Positions 54,346 through 64,000 of a DNA stretch of 64,000 nt are shown here, piece after piece. The stretch spans positions 224,290,070-224,354,069 of the forward strand of contig OY821518.1 of NCBI GenBank assembly GCA_963682025.1, in the 5' to 3' direction. A program made the translations under genes and the position numbers. How positions within the stretch are numbered: the stretch's first letter is position 1; every line of letters starts with the position of its first letter. The notes beneath the pieces were generated by a model. The model searched no databases, was not told the origin of the DNA, and saw nothing but the letters and a program-made list of their open reading frames with translations. This DNA comes from Cordilura impudica (lineage: Eukaryota; Arthropoda; Insecta; Diptera; Scathophagidae).

Positions 54346-55523
54346 ATTCTTTTTTAGGTGTGGGTTGGAATGGTTCTCAACTTTTATCCGCTTATGTACA
54401 TAAACTTGTGCCTTTTATTATTCGAGGTAAGGTAAAGTTTTTCCCCGTTTGGCAATATTATTTTTAGTGACAATTTTCGACTGTTTTCATTTTATGTAAT
54501 TTTTTTTTTAGTTGTAAAGCTAAATTCACACAATGGCCTTATTTGAACTTTAAAGGGTTAACTTTTCATCATTGTTGTTGTTATTTTAGACATTATGTCG
54601 TCGTCGTTGTTTGTCTCGTTTATATGACTCGTTTTGTGTCTATATGTTCGTAAGTGAACCCAAAAAAAAGCTGTTAGTTTTTCGTTAACTGTAAATACTG
54701 CCAATGGCCAAAAAATATTACTGCAGTTGTTGTTGTTGTGGTGGTGAAAAGTGCATATACGTATGATGATAGACAAAATTATTTAAACAAATGGGGTGGG
54801 TTTGCAGCAAAATAGTTTTGAGCAGGTTTTATTCCAATACGATTATCAAAGAGGGTGCTGTATTCACGAATACAGGCGCCACTCACTATACATTCACTAC
54901 AATTCAAAATTGTCCTAGTCAAAGCCATTTCTTTGTCTGCTTGTATTCAGGGGTCGTTGTTTTAAGGTTTCCGGCAAAGAGTTCAACTAAATCGCACGAA
55001 CACATGCTAGAAAATGCAGTTAACATATTTTCTGACTTATTCGAAAAAGCACTTTAGTCTTATTACGTAGTTATTTGAAAATATTTAATTGAATTTTTTA
55101 TTTTCATCTAGAAGCTTTCACAAAACAATAATTTAATTTAATAAATAATTTTTTTCCATCTGATTAAGTACGAAATAATGCTGGCTTGAGATTAACACTC
55201 TTTGTTTAAACTATTGATTTCACTAATAAGGCTGACTTTAGTTTTTTCAAACATTTCATTTAACTTTTTTTGTTTAGAATTTTGAACTATTTTGCTTTAG
55301 TATGGAGTTGTTTGTTAAAATATGTTTAAGGTGCAAAATAGTTTTTGTTTTTCTTTTAAGTTTTTTATTTTTTGGAAATTTTGTGCCATTTCTCGTCTGT
55401 TTAGATTTGTAAGTTAAGTGTTTTTCCAAAGGGGGTAGTTTTTCTTCAAATATGAAAACTAGGGATTGCACATATTTTTATGACAATATACTTACATATA
55501 CTTATGTATGTTTATATGTACAT
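54346..55523 (-). other. No confirmed gene
   Basis: Contains an unrecognised 88-codon plus-strand frame (54791-55057) in slightly GC-richer sequence, without splice or start context. Otherwise AT-rich. Positions 55516-55523 (ATGTACAT) are a target duplication. Confidence 0.45.
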
Positions 55524-55825
55524 TAGGGTTAGTCACTTTTTTTTTGCGAATAATGCTCTCGCAGTATGAGGTAGGACATGGAAAACTATGAAGAACTGTA
55601 TATTTAGTTTTTGGAAATGGTGAAAAAACCTTCCCCGTAAAATGCATTAACTTTTGCTCAAAAACGATTTTTTTGTTTTCAATTTTTTGTGATTTCTAGC
55701 AAAAGTAAATGCATTTTACGGGGAAGTTTTTTTTACCATGCAGTTCTTCATGGTTTTCCCTGCCCTACATCATATTGCGAGAGCAATTCGATATTCGACA
55801 AAAGTCAAAAAAGTGACTAACCCTA
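55524..55825. mobile_element. 302-bp palindromic hAT-like MITE with exact 8-bp target duplication
   Basis: The ends TAGGGTTAGTCACTTTTTT and AAAAAAGTGACTAACCCTA are exact inverts, flanked by ATGTACAT on both sides (55516-55523, 55826-55833). The complementarity continues along the arms (CTCTCGCARTATGA, GGAAAAC.ATGAAGAACTG, TTCCCCGTAAAATGCATT), so the whole element folds on itself. Confidence 0.93.
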
Positions 55826-56199
55826 ATGTACATACATATGTATTGAAATGTATGGAATGTTCAAACTTTAAAAATATATAAGAAATTTAAGAATTTTTAT
55901 AAAAAAAAGTTTTTTTTTAAACTTTTAAAATGTTTCATAATATTTTTGTGATTAGGATGGTTAAAATAAATAGTTTCTTTAAGAGTTTCCCTCAAAAAAC
56001 AACATTCATTCTTGTTTCTTTATTACAGAATAAATTTGTCTCATTTTTATGGCGACAAAATTACTAGAGATATAAGCAGATATGAAAACAGAGTTTATAT
56101 TCTAGAATTTTCTAAAATCAACTTAAAAAACTATTTTTTTTTTTTATCAATTTAACGAAAAGTGTAGCAGCACATTCAGCGTGACCAACTGTTTATTGT
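55826..56199 (-). other. No gene seen
   Basis: AT-rich spacer. Confidence 0.4.
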
Positions 56200-56617
56200 A
56201 CCTAATGCCGTTTTCTTTTCTGACAAAAAATGTCGCCCTTTTTTGCTCTTTTTTCGAAAAGTATATTTTTTTTTTTATATTCTGAATTAAGAGCAAACTT
56301 ATCTTATACATCAATCGAAAGGTCTCAAAGTCGGGCTCTCGTAAATCACAAAAAATTCCAGCCATTGACTTCTTTCAGGTCATAGTATGAGAATATTTCC
56401 CCATTGTTTCCCTTTTTTGAATATTTTCACCCTATGACTTCCAAGAGGATAATAATCAAAATTTTTTTGTATTTATGAATACAGCACTTTGAGACCTTTC
56501 GATTGATATAAAATATAAGGTTGCTCTCAATTCAGAATATATAAAAAAATACACTTTTCCAAAAGAGGGCAAAAAAAGGGCGACATTTTTTGTCGGAAAA
56601 GAAAACGGCATAAATGT
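56200..56617. repeat. Large imperfect inverted repeat (about 140-bp arms)
   Basis: ATGCCGTTTTCTTTTCTGAC at 56203 is matched by GGAAAAGAAAACGGCAT near 56595. The arms share AAAAAATGTCGCCC, ATATTCTGAATT and ATCGAAAGGTCTCAAAG, separated by about 130 bp. This looks like another foldback or MITE. No target duplication identified. Confidence 0.8.
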
Positions 56618-58194
56618 CTGATACAAAGAATGAAAACAGGGGATTTTTATTCAAAGGGCGGTATTGTTTTTTGCCACAATTTTACAGACGGTTGCTTCTT
56701 TTATAAGCATTGTAGAAAATAATCTTCTTCGGCCGTACCCACTTTGAATTTGATCAAATTTAACATGACTGTCTCACGAATTTTAGAAATATTTATAAGT
56801 TTGGACTTTTAAGAGTTCTTGGTAATATGGCGGCGCGAAAAGTAAAAAATTTAGAAAGCATTTTAAAGATGTGGTCTACAATAATCCATTTATCTTCAAA
56901 ATTTGTTAACCTTTAACTCTCGTTAAAAGGCCTTTTACAATGACATCTGCCCTTCATTTTATTTTCGAAAGGCAAGGTCATTTTCACATCATACAAATTT
57001 TGTGAACATCTTGAAAAGTGATTTTTTTTAAAGTAAAAAAAAAAATTTATGTAAAACATATGTGGCTGCTGACTGTCTTCTCTACATTTGTGGTGAATGT
57101 AATGAGTGAGTTGGCTCCTGAGATATAAATAAAGCAATAAAATTAGATGAATTATTATACAACTGTATTATACAACTATATCAATTTGTCATTCCGTTTG
57201 TAACGCATCGAAAAATGAATTTGCGACCCTATAAATTATATACATTATAGATAATTATAGATCCTTATGAAATTGAGATAATATTGTTTGTCATTACTTC
57301 GAGAAAGTTTGAATTTAAAATGGGGTAAATTGGCCATCATTGTGCCAAGATTTGACGTAAAATATGGAAACACATCTGAAAAATTTTAAGAATTCAGTGA
57401 GTTCGTTGTTATAAATTAGAAATTTTTTCCATTTTTTTTTTCAAAAATATTTTCCCAAAAGGATTTTTCAAAATTCGAAATAGTTTAGGAGATACAACCC
57501 ACAAGCACATCATCAGTATGCTGCAAAACGCGTTGAATAACGATTTAAGAGCTCGGAAGTCAAAGCGGCCTCATCATCAAAAGAGGGGCGCACTGCCCGC
57601 AGAGCCCAAAAAGCCTTTTTTAGGCCTGGAACCGTTGATTAGCATATATAAGTATCGTATCACAAAAATATATGTTTACTTTTTATTGTGTGCTTGAAAA
57701 TTTAAGTCAAACCTCAAACGCATTTTTCTCGAAATCATGTTTTTCAAACATGTTCGCGCGACGATAACTTTTCTGAACCGATTTTTATGAAATAAGCACC
57801 AAACGACGCAGAACCTCGAAAAAAAAATTTACTATACCAAGTCGATTTTTAATTTTCAAATGGCTGCCATTTCTACAAAAAAAAATTTTTTTTCTGGTGG
57901 AATTCATGCAATTTCTCGTTTTTTTCAGATGCAGTATACTCCCGCAATCGTGCGAATATTGGACATACTTGTTTTTGGAAACTCTTCTTTGGAGGCCGAG
58001 AACTTTTTAACCGCAGCATAAATTCACTTTTTTTAATTTTGTATTTTTTACGCGATTTCTTTCCAAGATTTTTTAAAAAACAGGTAAAATTCGGCCGTTT
58101 AAACTGAAGACCGTTTAAAAGACCCTAAAGTATTGTTTACTTTTTCAAATATTTTGTTTACATTTATCATAGAAATAGTGCAATAAGTCCAGAC
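56618..58194 (-). other. No gene seen
   Basis: Unassigned. A GC-richer patch at 57525-57625 (CGCGTTGAATAACGATTTAA, GGGGCGCACTGCCCGCAGAG) stands out, but I cannot name it. Confidence 0.45.
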
Positions 58195-58597
58195 TAGCAG
58201 AGCCCAGCCCTCGAAATCCGAGTGCAAATGCTAGGAAACTTTTTTTTTCATTTAGTTATAAATATTTGTTGAACACACAGAAGATATATAAATAGGTTTG
58301 TTAATAAATAATTTCAAACGAGCCAAAGGTATGCTAATTAATTTTGGCCAATTCAAAAGGGCTTTTGATGTATATAATAAACACACATACAGTATGTGTT
58401 TTATGTATGTGTTAGTAGCAAATTTAAATGAGCATCACTTCAAAACAAATGTTCCATACTTTGAAAATCTGTAAATCTGGTGGACAGCAAAAAAGAAATT
58501 CCTTTCAAATAAGGTATGTCCAGTCAAAATCGGTTGTTAACTACAATTTTTATATCGGTCACAAGAAATCGCCTTGCCTATTAATATTATAGATATT
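58195..58597 (+). repeat. CTAGCAGA-family interspersed repeat, copy 5 (most complete)
   Basis: Starts CTAGCAGAGCCCAGCCCTCG and ends GCCTTGCCTATTAATATTATAGAT, with both internal cores (AACACACATACAGTATGTG and CTGGTGGACAGCAAAAAAG). It is about 400 bp and serves as the reference copy. Confidence 0.85.
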
Positions 58598-58899
58598 CAT
58601 GTAAACGTAAAACCCGGGTGCAGGGTATCAATGATTCCGCAAAGCACAATTTAACACTCTAACTTGTTTTCCTTAAATTTGATTTTATGTTTTTGTATTT
58701 GGTTTCTTTTTTCAACTTATAAAAGTCAAATAATGGAAAATTAAGTTGGAATAGAACTTCAATAACTAATTTTGTCACAAAAAATTTTAAATAAAAATGT
58801 GATATTTGCTTTTAAAATATAATTTTGCACTTGTTTTTGAATTTTTATTTGTAAATAATCTAACCCATAAAAACAAAGTTTTTATTAAAACTCTTTCGT

Positions 58900-59046
58900 T
58901 CCTTATGCATATGAGTTTTGAATATCTCCGTGACTGTGTGTGACTATCTTAAAATTAATCTTTGGCCACAACAAGTGTATGGACAAAGTTTCAGATCCAT
59001 CGGATGGGGGGAAGTGGGGTTTTATTCTCTCCGTGACTATGCGTGA
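58900..59046 (+). repeat. Diverged unit of the GTGACTGTGCGTGAC repeat
   Basis: CTCCGTGACTGTGTGTGACT and GGACAAAGTTTCAGATCCAT match the unit of the tandem array at 60500. Confidence 0.7.
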
Positions 59047-59900
59047 CTATGAAGAGGAACTTTTTAAGAAAATGTACTTTTTAATAAAAGGTACTATTTT
59101 AAGAAAATGCTCTTTTTCAGAAAAGGTACTTTTTTCTGCTTCTGCATATGTCCTCGGCTAGGAAAGTGTACATTTTATGAAAATTAAATATATTGTTAGG
59201 AAAGCTGTTTTTAAGGAAAATGTTTTTTTTTAGGAAAATGTACTTTTTGCATTAGAGGTTCTTTTAAAGAAAACGTGCTAGTTTAAGGTTAATGTACTTT
59301 TTGCATTAGAGCTACTTTTAAAGAAAACGTGCTAGTTTAAATTTATAATTATTCGTACTTTCTAAAGATAAATGCATTTTATGAAAATTACTTTCCTAGA
59401 AAGGTAACCTTTTTAAGAAAAGGTGTTTTTTAAGAAAATCATTTTTTATGGAAAGAAACTTTTTTAAGAAAATTTGATTTTTAATGATTATGTTCTTTAT
59501 TTTTATTTTTCAAGAAAATGTACTTTTCTAAGGAAAAGTATCTTTTCAGAAAATGTTTTTTTTTTAAAGAAATGTTACCTCTTCATTAGAAAGTACTTTA
59601 ATGATGTTTTTTTTCGACCTTTTAAATCAGACCTCGAGCTCAAATATTTAATTTTTATTAAAAAGAACTTTTAAGAAATAAGTTAATTTTTTTAGACCAT
59701 GTGCTTTTTTAATTAAAGGCATTAAAAAAATGAAATCAGACTTGAGAAACAATTAGTTTTAAGAACCAATCTAACAAAAAGTGCTTCTGAAATATAATGT
59801 ACTTTGTAAAGAAAATGTTTTTTTAAGAAGAGATACTTTTTTAAGAAAAAGTCCTGTTCTGAGAAAATATACTTTTTCTGCAATTTTTGATTTTGGCAAT
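59047..59900 (+). repeat. Degenerate short-unit array (AAGAAAATGTACTTTT-like)
   Basis: About 850 bp of loosely repeated units close to TTAAGAAAATGTACTTTTT, with a tandem pair containing AAAGAAAACGTGCTAGTTTA at about 59275 and 59320. Open frames here are by-products of the unit. Confidence 0.7.
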
Positions 59901-60495
59901 TTTGGTTATTCGCGATTTTTGGTTTTGTTAATTCCGCCCACATTTTGCACGACTACTCACACCAGTAATTAATGTTCTTGTCGAACGTTTCAAGACTGTC
60001 ATTTTCATAGTACTTCATATTTTTTTGTACAGGAAGTGCCACGTCCGTTGCTCTGATCTCTTCAAATTAGAACGTATATGTACATAGTTTCAGAGCTTTT
60101 GCTGTCGTAGAAATCTATATATTTTTAAAAAAATTACCCTTTTCAGAAAAAGTATTTTCTTATTTTCATTGTCTCAAATTATTACCTTTTTTTTAAAGTG
60201 CATAGTTTTAAAAATTTACCTTTCTTTAAAAAAGCATTATATAAGTACAATTTTTGAAAAGGGTTTCCTTGTTTCAACACTTTGTATTTTTTTTTTATTT
60301 ACTTTGAAAGCCACTTAAAAAAAAAAATACTTTTAAAAAAAAATGGGATTTTTTTTTAAGTAACTTCTGCTAAAAAATGGAACTTCCCTTTATTTATAAA
60401 AGCAAAAAATTAAAAAAAAGCTTCGTTTAAATAAAGCACCCTATTTAAAAAAATTAAGTAAGTATAAGTTAATATAGCATTTTTTTTAAAGTACC
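59901..60495 (-). other. No gene seen
   Basis: AT-rich with homopolymer runs. Confidence 0.45.
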
Positions 60496-61030
60496 CTACC
60501 AAGTACCCAAGTTTTAGATCGATCGGATAAGGGAAAATGGGTTTTAAATCAATCCGTGACTGTGCGTGACTTTGTCGAAGTTGATCTTTCTTTACAGCAA
60601 TTATATCGACCAAGTTTCAGATCGGTCGGATGAGGATAAATAACATTTAGATCACTCCGTGACTGTGCGTGACCATGCGTGACTGCGCGTGACTAAGTCA
60701 AAGTTAATTTTTTTTTCACAGCAAGGGTATGGACCAAGTTTGAGATCGATCGGATGAGGGGAAATGACATTTAAAGCACTCCGAGACTGTGCGTGACCAT
60801 GCGTGACTGTGTGTGACTAAGTCAAAGTTAATCTTTTTTTTCACAGCAAGTGTATGGACCAAGTTTGAGATCGATCGGATGAGGGGAAATGACATTTAAA
60901 GCACTCCGTGACTGTTCGTGAACAAGCGTGACTGTGCGTGACTACCCTAAAATTAATCTGTAGTCTCGACAGCACTATGGGCCAAGTTTCAGATCAATTG
61001 GATAAGAGGGAGTGGGGTCCACCCATGGCA
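60496..61030 (+). repeat. Tandem array, period about 124 bp
   Basis: CCAAGTTTSAGATCGATCGG-type unit starts occur near 60509, 60610, 60734, 60859 and 60983. Each unit carries repeats of GTGACTGTGCGTGAC and AAGTCAAAGTTAAT. The middle two units are nearly identical and the edges more diverged. Non-coding. Confidence 0.85.
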
Positions 61031-61869
61031 GACAGACAGAGAGTACAAGTTAAAAGAAAGAGTTTAAAAAGGAACCTCTTATTAAAGTTAGCACAAGTGA
61101 AAAAAAAAATGTTAGCAGCAATAAATTTTTTCTATATAAAATTTTTGAAAATATTACTTTTGGAGGTACACTTTCACAAACTAAAACATATATGACATTT
61201 ATAAAAAAAAAAAAAGAAAAAAATCTATTTGTCATATTGTAGGCGGTTTTAATACCTACGAACAAACTTTTCCACTGAACTTGTAGGTGAACTACATTTA
61301 AAAATAATCATCAGATTTACTGATTTTATCGTATCTGGCACCATCATATTTCGGAAACTATAAAAGCGAGAGGTCAACTTTTAACATATATTTCTTAGTG
61401 GAGAAAAGGTAAAACAGTTGCAGCAATAAATTCTGATGGGGTGCGGTCCGTCCGTTCGTTGCTTATAGAAGTTCCCAGATGGATTTAGTAACAACATATC
61501 AAATGAAAGCTTGCGATTTCACAAGCACGTTTTGTGTTAATGCCTTTAAGGAATGTTAGTAACAAAAAATGTTACTTTTTGTGCTAAAAAATATCCTAAG
61601 CAATTTTTTCATTGGAAAATATGGCGGACTTAATAATGGCTGACAATCTCATTTTATTTTCATACAGCCCTCAATCAAACACTCCGATTGTGTTTGCTAA
61701 CCTTTAGATAATTTTATTTGTTATCATTTGCCATCACAATTCTGACTGAAATATCTGGATTTATTTTCTTGGAAAACAAAGGAAATTTCGGTAACCGTCA
61801 TATTTAGTATTTGTGGCCAGAACCATAGTCATAAATGGATAAATCGAGGATTAGATATGATAGAAAAAT
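61031..61869 (-). other. No gene seen
   Basis: Unassigned non-coding sequence. Confidence 0.4.
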
Positions 61870-62096
61870 TTGTTATGCCCTAATGTTTGTAACTACCAAA
61901 AATATTTGGCGTTATACCGATTTAGCGTTATCGCTCCGCCCATCCGTCTGTCCAACGAGCCATGTGTTTGCCTGTCGGTCCGTATGTGTACTCATGTAAA
62001 CCTTGTAATCAAATATGAAATAGAAAGTGATTCAGAAAAAGAGTAACAAACATCAGCACAAAGTCTATATTCCCTGGCCCCACTATGTGGTTTAAG
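61870..62096. repeat. Rearranged INE-like repeat fragment
   Basis: TAACTACCAAAAATATTTGG and CGTCTGTCCAAC-type sequence are in reverse orientation, while AACATCAGCACAAAGTC and CCACTATGTGG are forward, so two fragments of the family at 24310 face each other. Confidence 0.6.
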
Positions 62097-62785
62097 AAGT
62101 ACGCAAAGTGTTTATTTTCCTAAAATTTACCTTGGAAACTCGATTAATGGAATCTGTCTTTAGAAGAGTTATTTTTAATGTACTTTCTAATGTACTGTGT
62201 CATTTATGATACTACCCCATTGAAAAATCTATTTTTTTCTCAAAATAATGTAGTAAAAAAAGGGATAAAAGCACCTTTAAAGTTAAAAAAGTTCCCAAAG
62301 TGATTCAACCATTGAACCTTCTCCTTAAAAACCCAACTTTATGAATATACGTATTTTTTTTAAGTTCCCTAACATTTCAACTTTAAAACTTCCTATTGAA
62401 ATTTAAATTTTAATATTTGATTGTGTTTGTTATAAAAAGAAAGAAAACTGAAAACCCTAACTACGAAATAAACATTACATTCGAGGAAGAATGAAATTCT
62501 CTGTGACTTTTTGCACTTCAATCGCAGTTAATTAAAATTCAACACTGCTGCTGTCAACCATCATCTCTTAAAAGAATACTGTCAAATTTTGGGTCAGCTC
62601 TGACATTAAGTTTGAGTTTGGCATCTTTTAGAAGCATGCAACCTCGAGAATCTTTTTAAATTAGAAAAAGTGAATTTGGAGTCGAAAAAATTCACGATAT
62701 AATATTAACCGATCGGAGTGAAAGTGCGCGGGACTATATATATCTTGTTTTTGATTTTAAATGATCAGTTGGGCGGTTTAGAAAG
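62097..62785 (-). other. No gene seen
   Basis: Unassigned non-coding sequence. Confidence 0.4.
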
Positions 62786-63115
62786 CTGTACGCAAAATGT
62801 GTAACGTGTTTGCTCACAATATACCATAGCATAATCGTGCGACAACTTCAAAGGATTGTTTGGCGGCGTTGTTCAACCAATTTACGGATGAATTCTTGCA
62901 CCCTTTTGTAACGGTGTATGAAACATGGATCCATTACAACACATCGAAGACCCAACATCAGTTTAAAAAATGGGTTTCTGCGAACGAACCGGCAACGAAG
63001 AAGGCCAAGGGGGGCTTGTCGGCCAACAAGGTCATGGCGACAGCTTTTTCTTTTTGGGATTGACGGGGTACAATCCTCATTCATTACTTCGAAAAGGGAG
63101 AAACAAAATTAATCG
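62786..63115 (+). pseudogene. Mariner transposase fragment, plus half of an inverted pair
   Basis: FNQFTDEFLHPFVTVYETWI near 62869 corresponds to the first catalytic block (VDETWIH, with Asp now Tyr), followed by QFKKWVSANEPATKKAKGGL and SANKVMATAFSFWD. The frame then breaks and the sequence turns round into the minus-strand half. Confidence 0.85.
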
Positions 63116-63560
63116 TTGGATATAAATATTTTTTCGGCGAGAAATTTGTTTGGGATTGGAGGGTATAAGCGGATAATATGGAGGCTGAGCTAGAAATTCG
63201 AAGCCCAATTCATTTGATTTAGCCATGGCGGCTACACACGTATGCAACTGTGCGTTGTATTGATGAGAAAGTACTTTATTTTTGATCAAATAAGGAAGAT
63301 ATTTTTGAAATCGTGGCTGAATCAGTCCAATAAGTATAAGGAAATCAACGTGAATTATAGCGACTACATCCCACAAAACTGTCGCTAAGCCCTTGTTGAT
63401 CGATAAGCCCATTTTCAACGCCAAGTCGCCCGCAGAAAACCATTGTTTAGATTGCTGTTTGGTCTCCAGGGTGTATTACAATGGATCCATGTTTCATACA
63501 CCGTTATAAAATGGTCCAATAACTCATCCGTATTGCGGTTTCATCCACCGTTACAAAAGG
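63110..63560 (-). pseudogene. Mariner transposase fragment, minus half of an inverted pair
   Basis: On the minus strand a VTVDET...VYETWIH-like block near 63550-63480 is followed by ALKMGLSINKGLATVLWDVV near 63420, AIIHVDFLILI, and a second-Asp region degraded to SHQYNAQLHTCVAAMAKSNE (Asp now Tyr). FEFLAQPPYYPLIPSNPKQI follows. It retains more of the gene than the plus half and is joined to it head-on near 63110-63165. Confidence 0.82.
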
Positions 63561-64000
63561 GCGCCATTTTAACTTTTCTTACGTTCACTTTTAAAGCATC
63601 TTCTTAAAAGCTATACTCAGCAAACTTGACAAAAGTACATTTAGTGCCTTAGATGAAATTTTGAAATATTGCCTTGAATACTAAATTCGTTATTATAAAT
63701 GACAGTTGGTATGGTATAAAACTTGAATTTAATAGAAATATTTCTTACTTTACGATGTAATTTACCTTAGCTTTTGAATAATAGTCAAACGAAAAATTCA
63801 CTAAAAAAAGTGCAGCCATTAGAGAATAAATGGTTGAGTAAATAAGAAAAGTAGAAAATAAAAAAAATATTTTCTGAAGATTTGTTTCAAAGAATTTTGT
63901 GACATTTTAGGTAAAAATGTTTCCATTAATAATCTTAAATTAATCTCATTTAAGAGTTTCTAATTAAATTGCCAACATATTGATCTGAATTTAATTGTAA
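63561..64000 (-). other. No gene seen
   Basis: AT-rich spacer to the window edge. Confidence 0.4.

Noticed and set aside
54791..55057. 88-codon plus-strand open frame
   Set aside because: No recognised domain, no splice context and no neighbouring exon. It could be chance; kept only as a note.
60496..61030. CRISPR-like array
   Set aside because: The unit is about 124 bp tandem without unique spacers, in a eukaryotic genome.

Overview
The window reads as AT-rich intronic and intergenic DNA of a dipteran insect, probably a higher (calyptrate-type) fly. The reasons are the dense mix of Tc1/mariner, hAT-like and non-LTR elements with TA or 8-9 bp target duplications, very long introns, and a metazoan MYND-finger gene. 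There is no bacterial-style gene packing, no rRNA and no CRISPR. Species is not determined; everything here comes from reading the sequence and from memory of protein families, with no searches run. HOST GENE: the only host gene I can support lies on the minus strand and spans most of the window. Three exons (39403-39096, 27724-27593 and 15852-14423) have canonical splice signals, and their phases fit exactly. The introns between them are about 11.4 and 11.7 kb. The last exon encodes a glutamine-rich stretch, a MYND zinc finger and a conserved C-terminal domain. It ends in a TGA that is followed by 50 more in-frame, serine/threonine-rich codons, so it is a candidate for stop-codon readthrough. 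The N-terminus lies to the right, and I found no further exon between 39.4 and 64 kb. LAYOUT: 1-3.8 kb holds a 21-bp minisatellite and a dead DD41D transposase. 4.7-10.2 kb holds a hAT-like arm, a mariner fossil, a LINE interrupted by a DD41D element, and another decayed Tc1/mariner-superfamily element. 10.4-13.1 kb is a three-level nest (LINE inside a TIR element inside a TIR element). 14.3-15.9 kb is the MYND exon. 17.4-19.9 kb is a transposon with about 450-bp terminal inverted repeats and a one-base-frameshifted transposase of an SDG-motif type. 20.5-26.5 kb holds LINE fossils, a tRNA-derived SINE, a MITE with a 9-bp target duplication, and INE-1-like repeats. 27.6 kb is the middle exon. 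28.3-35.8 kb holds MITEs, a Tc1 fossil split by a hAT-like element that itself carries a DD41D mariner, a second inverted DD41D copy, and a DD37E fossil with a perfect hairpin. 39.1-39.4 kb is the upstream exon. 40.3-45.4 kb is a second DD37E fossil opened by a 4.7-kb composite insertion that contains a large palindromic hAT-like foldback. 45.4-64 kb holds LINE, mariner and INE-like remnants, more palindromes, a second foldback carrying a coding-like insert, and degenerate tandem repeats. HOW IT WORKS TOGETHER: nearly all the recognisable elements right of 15.85 kb sit in introns of the one gene. The nesting with intact target duplications gives a relative insertion order. All transposase and reverse-transcriptase frames are broken or truncated, although the LINE frame at 11029-12405 is still open. 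None is likely to be autonomous.
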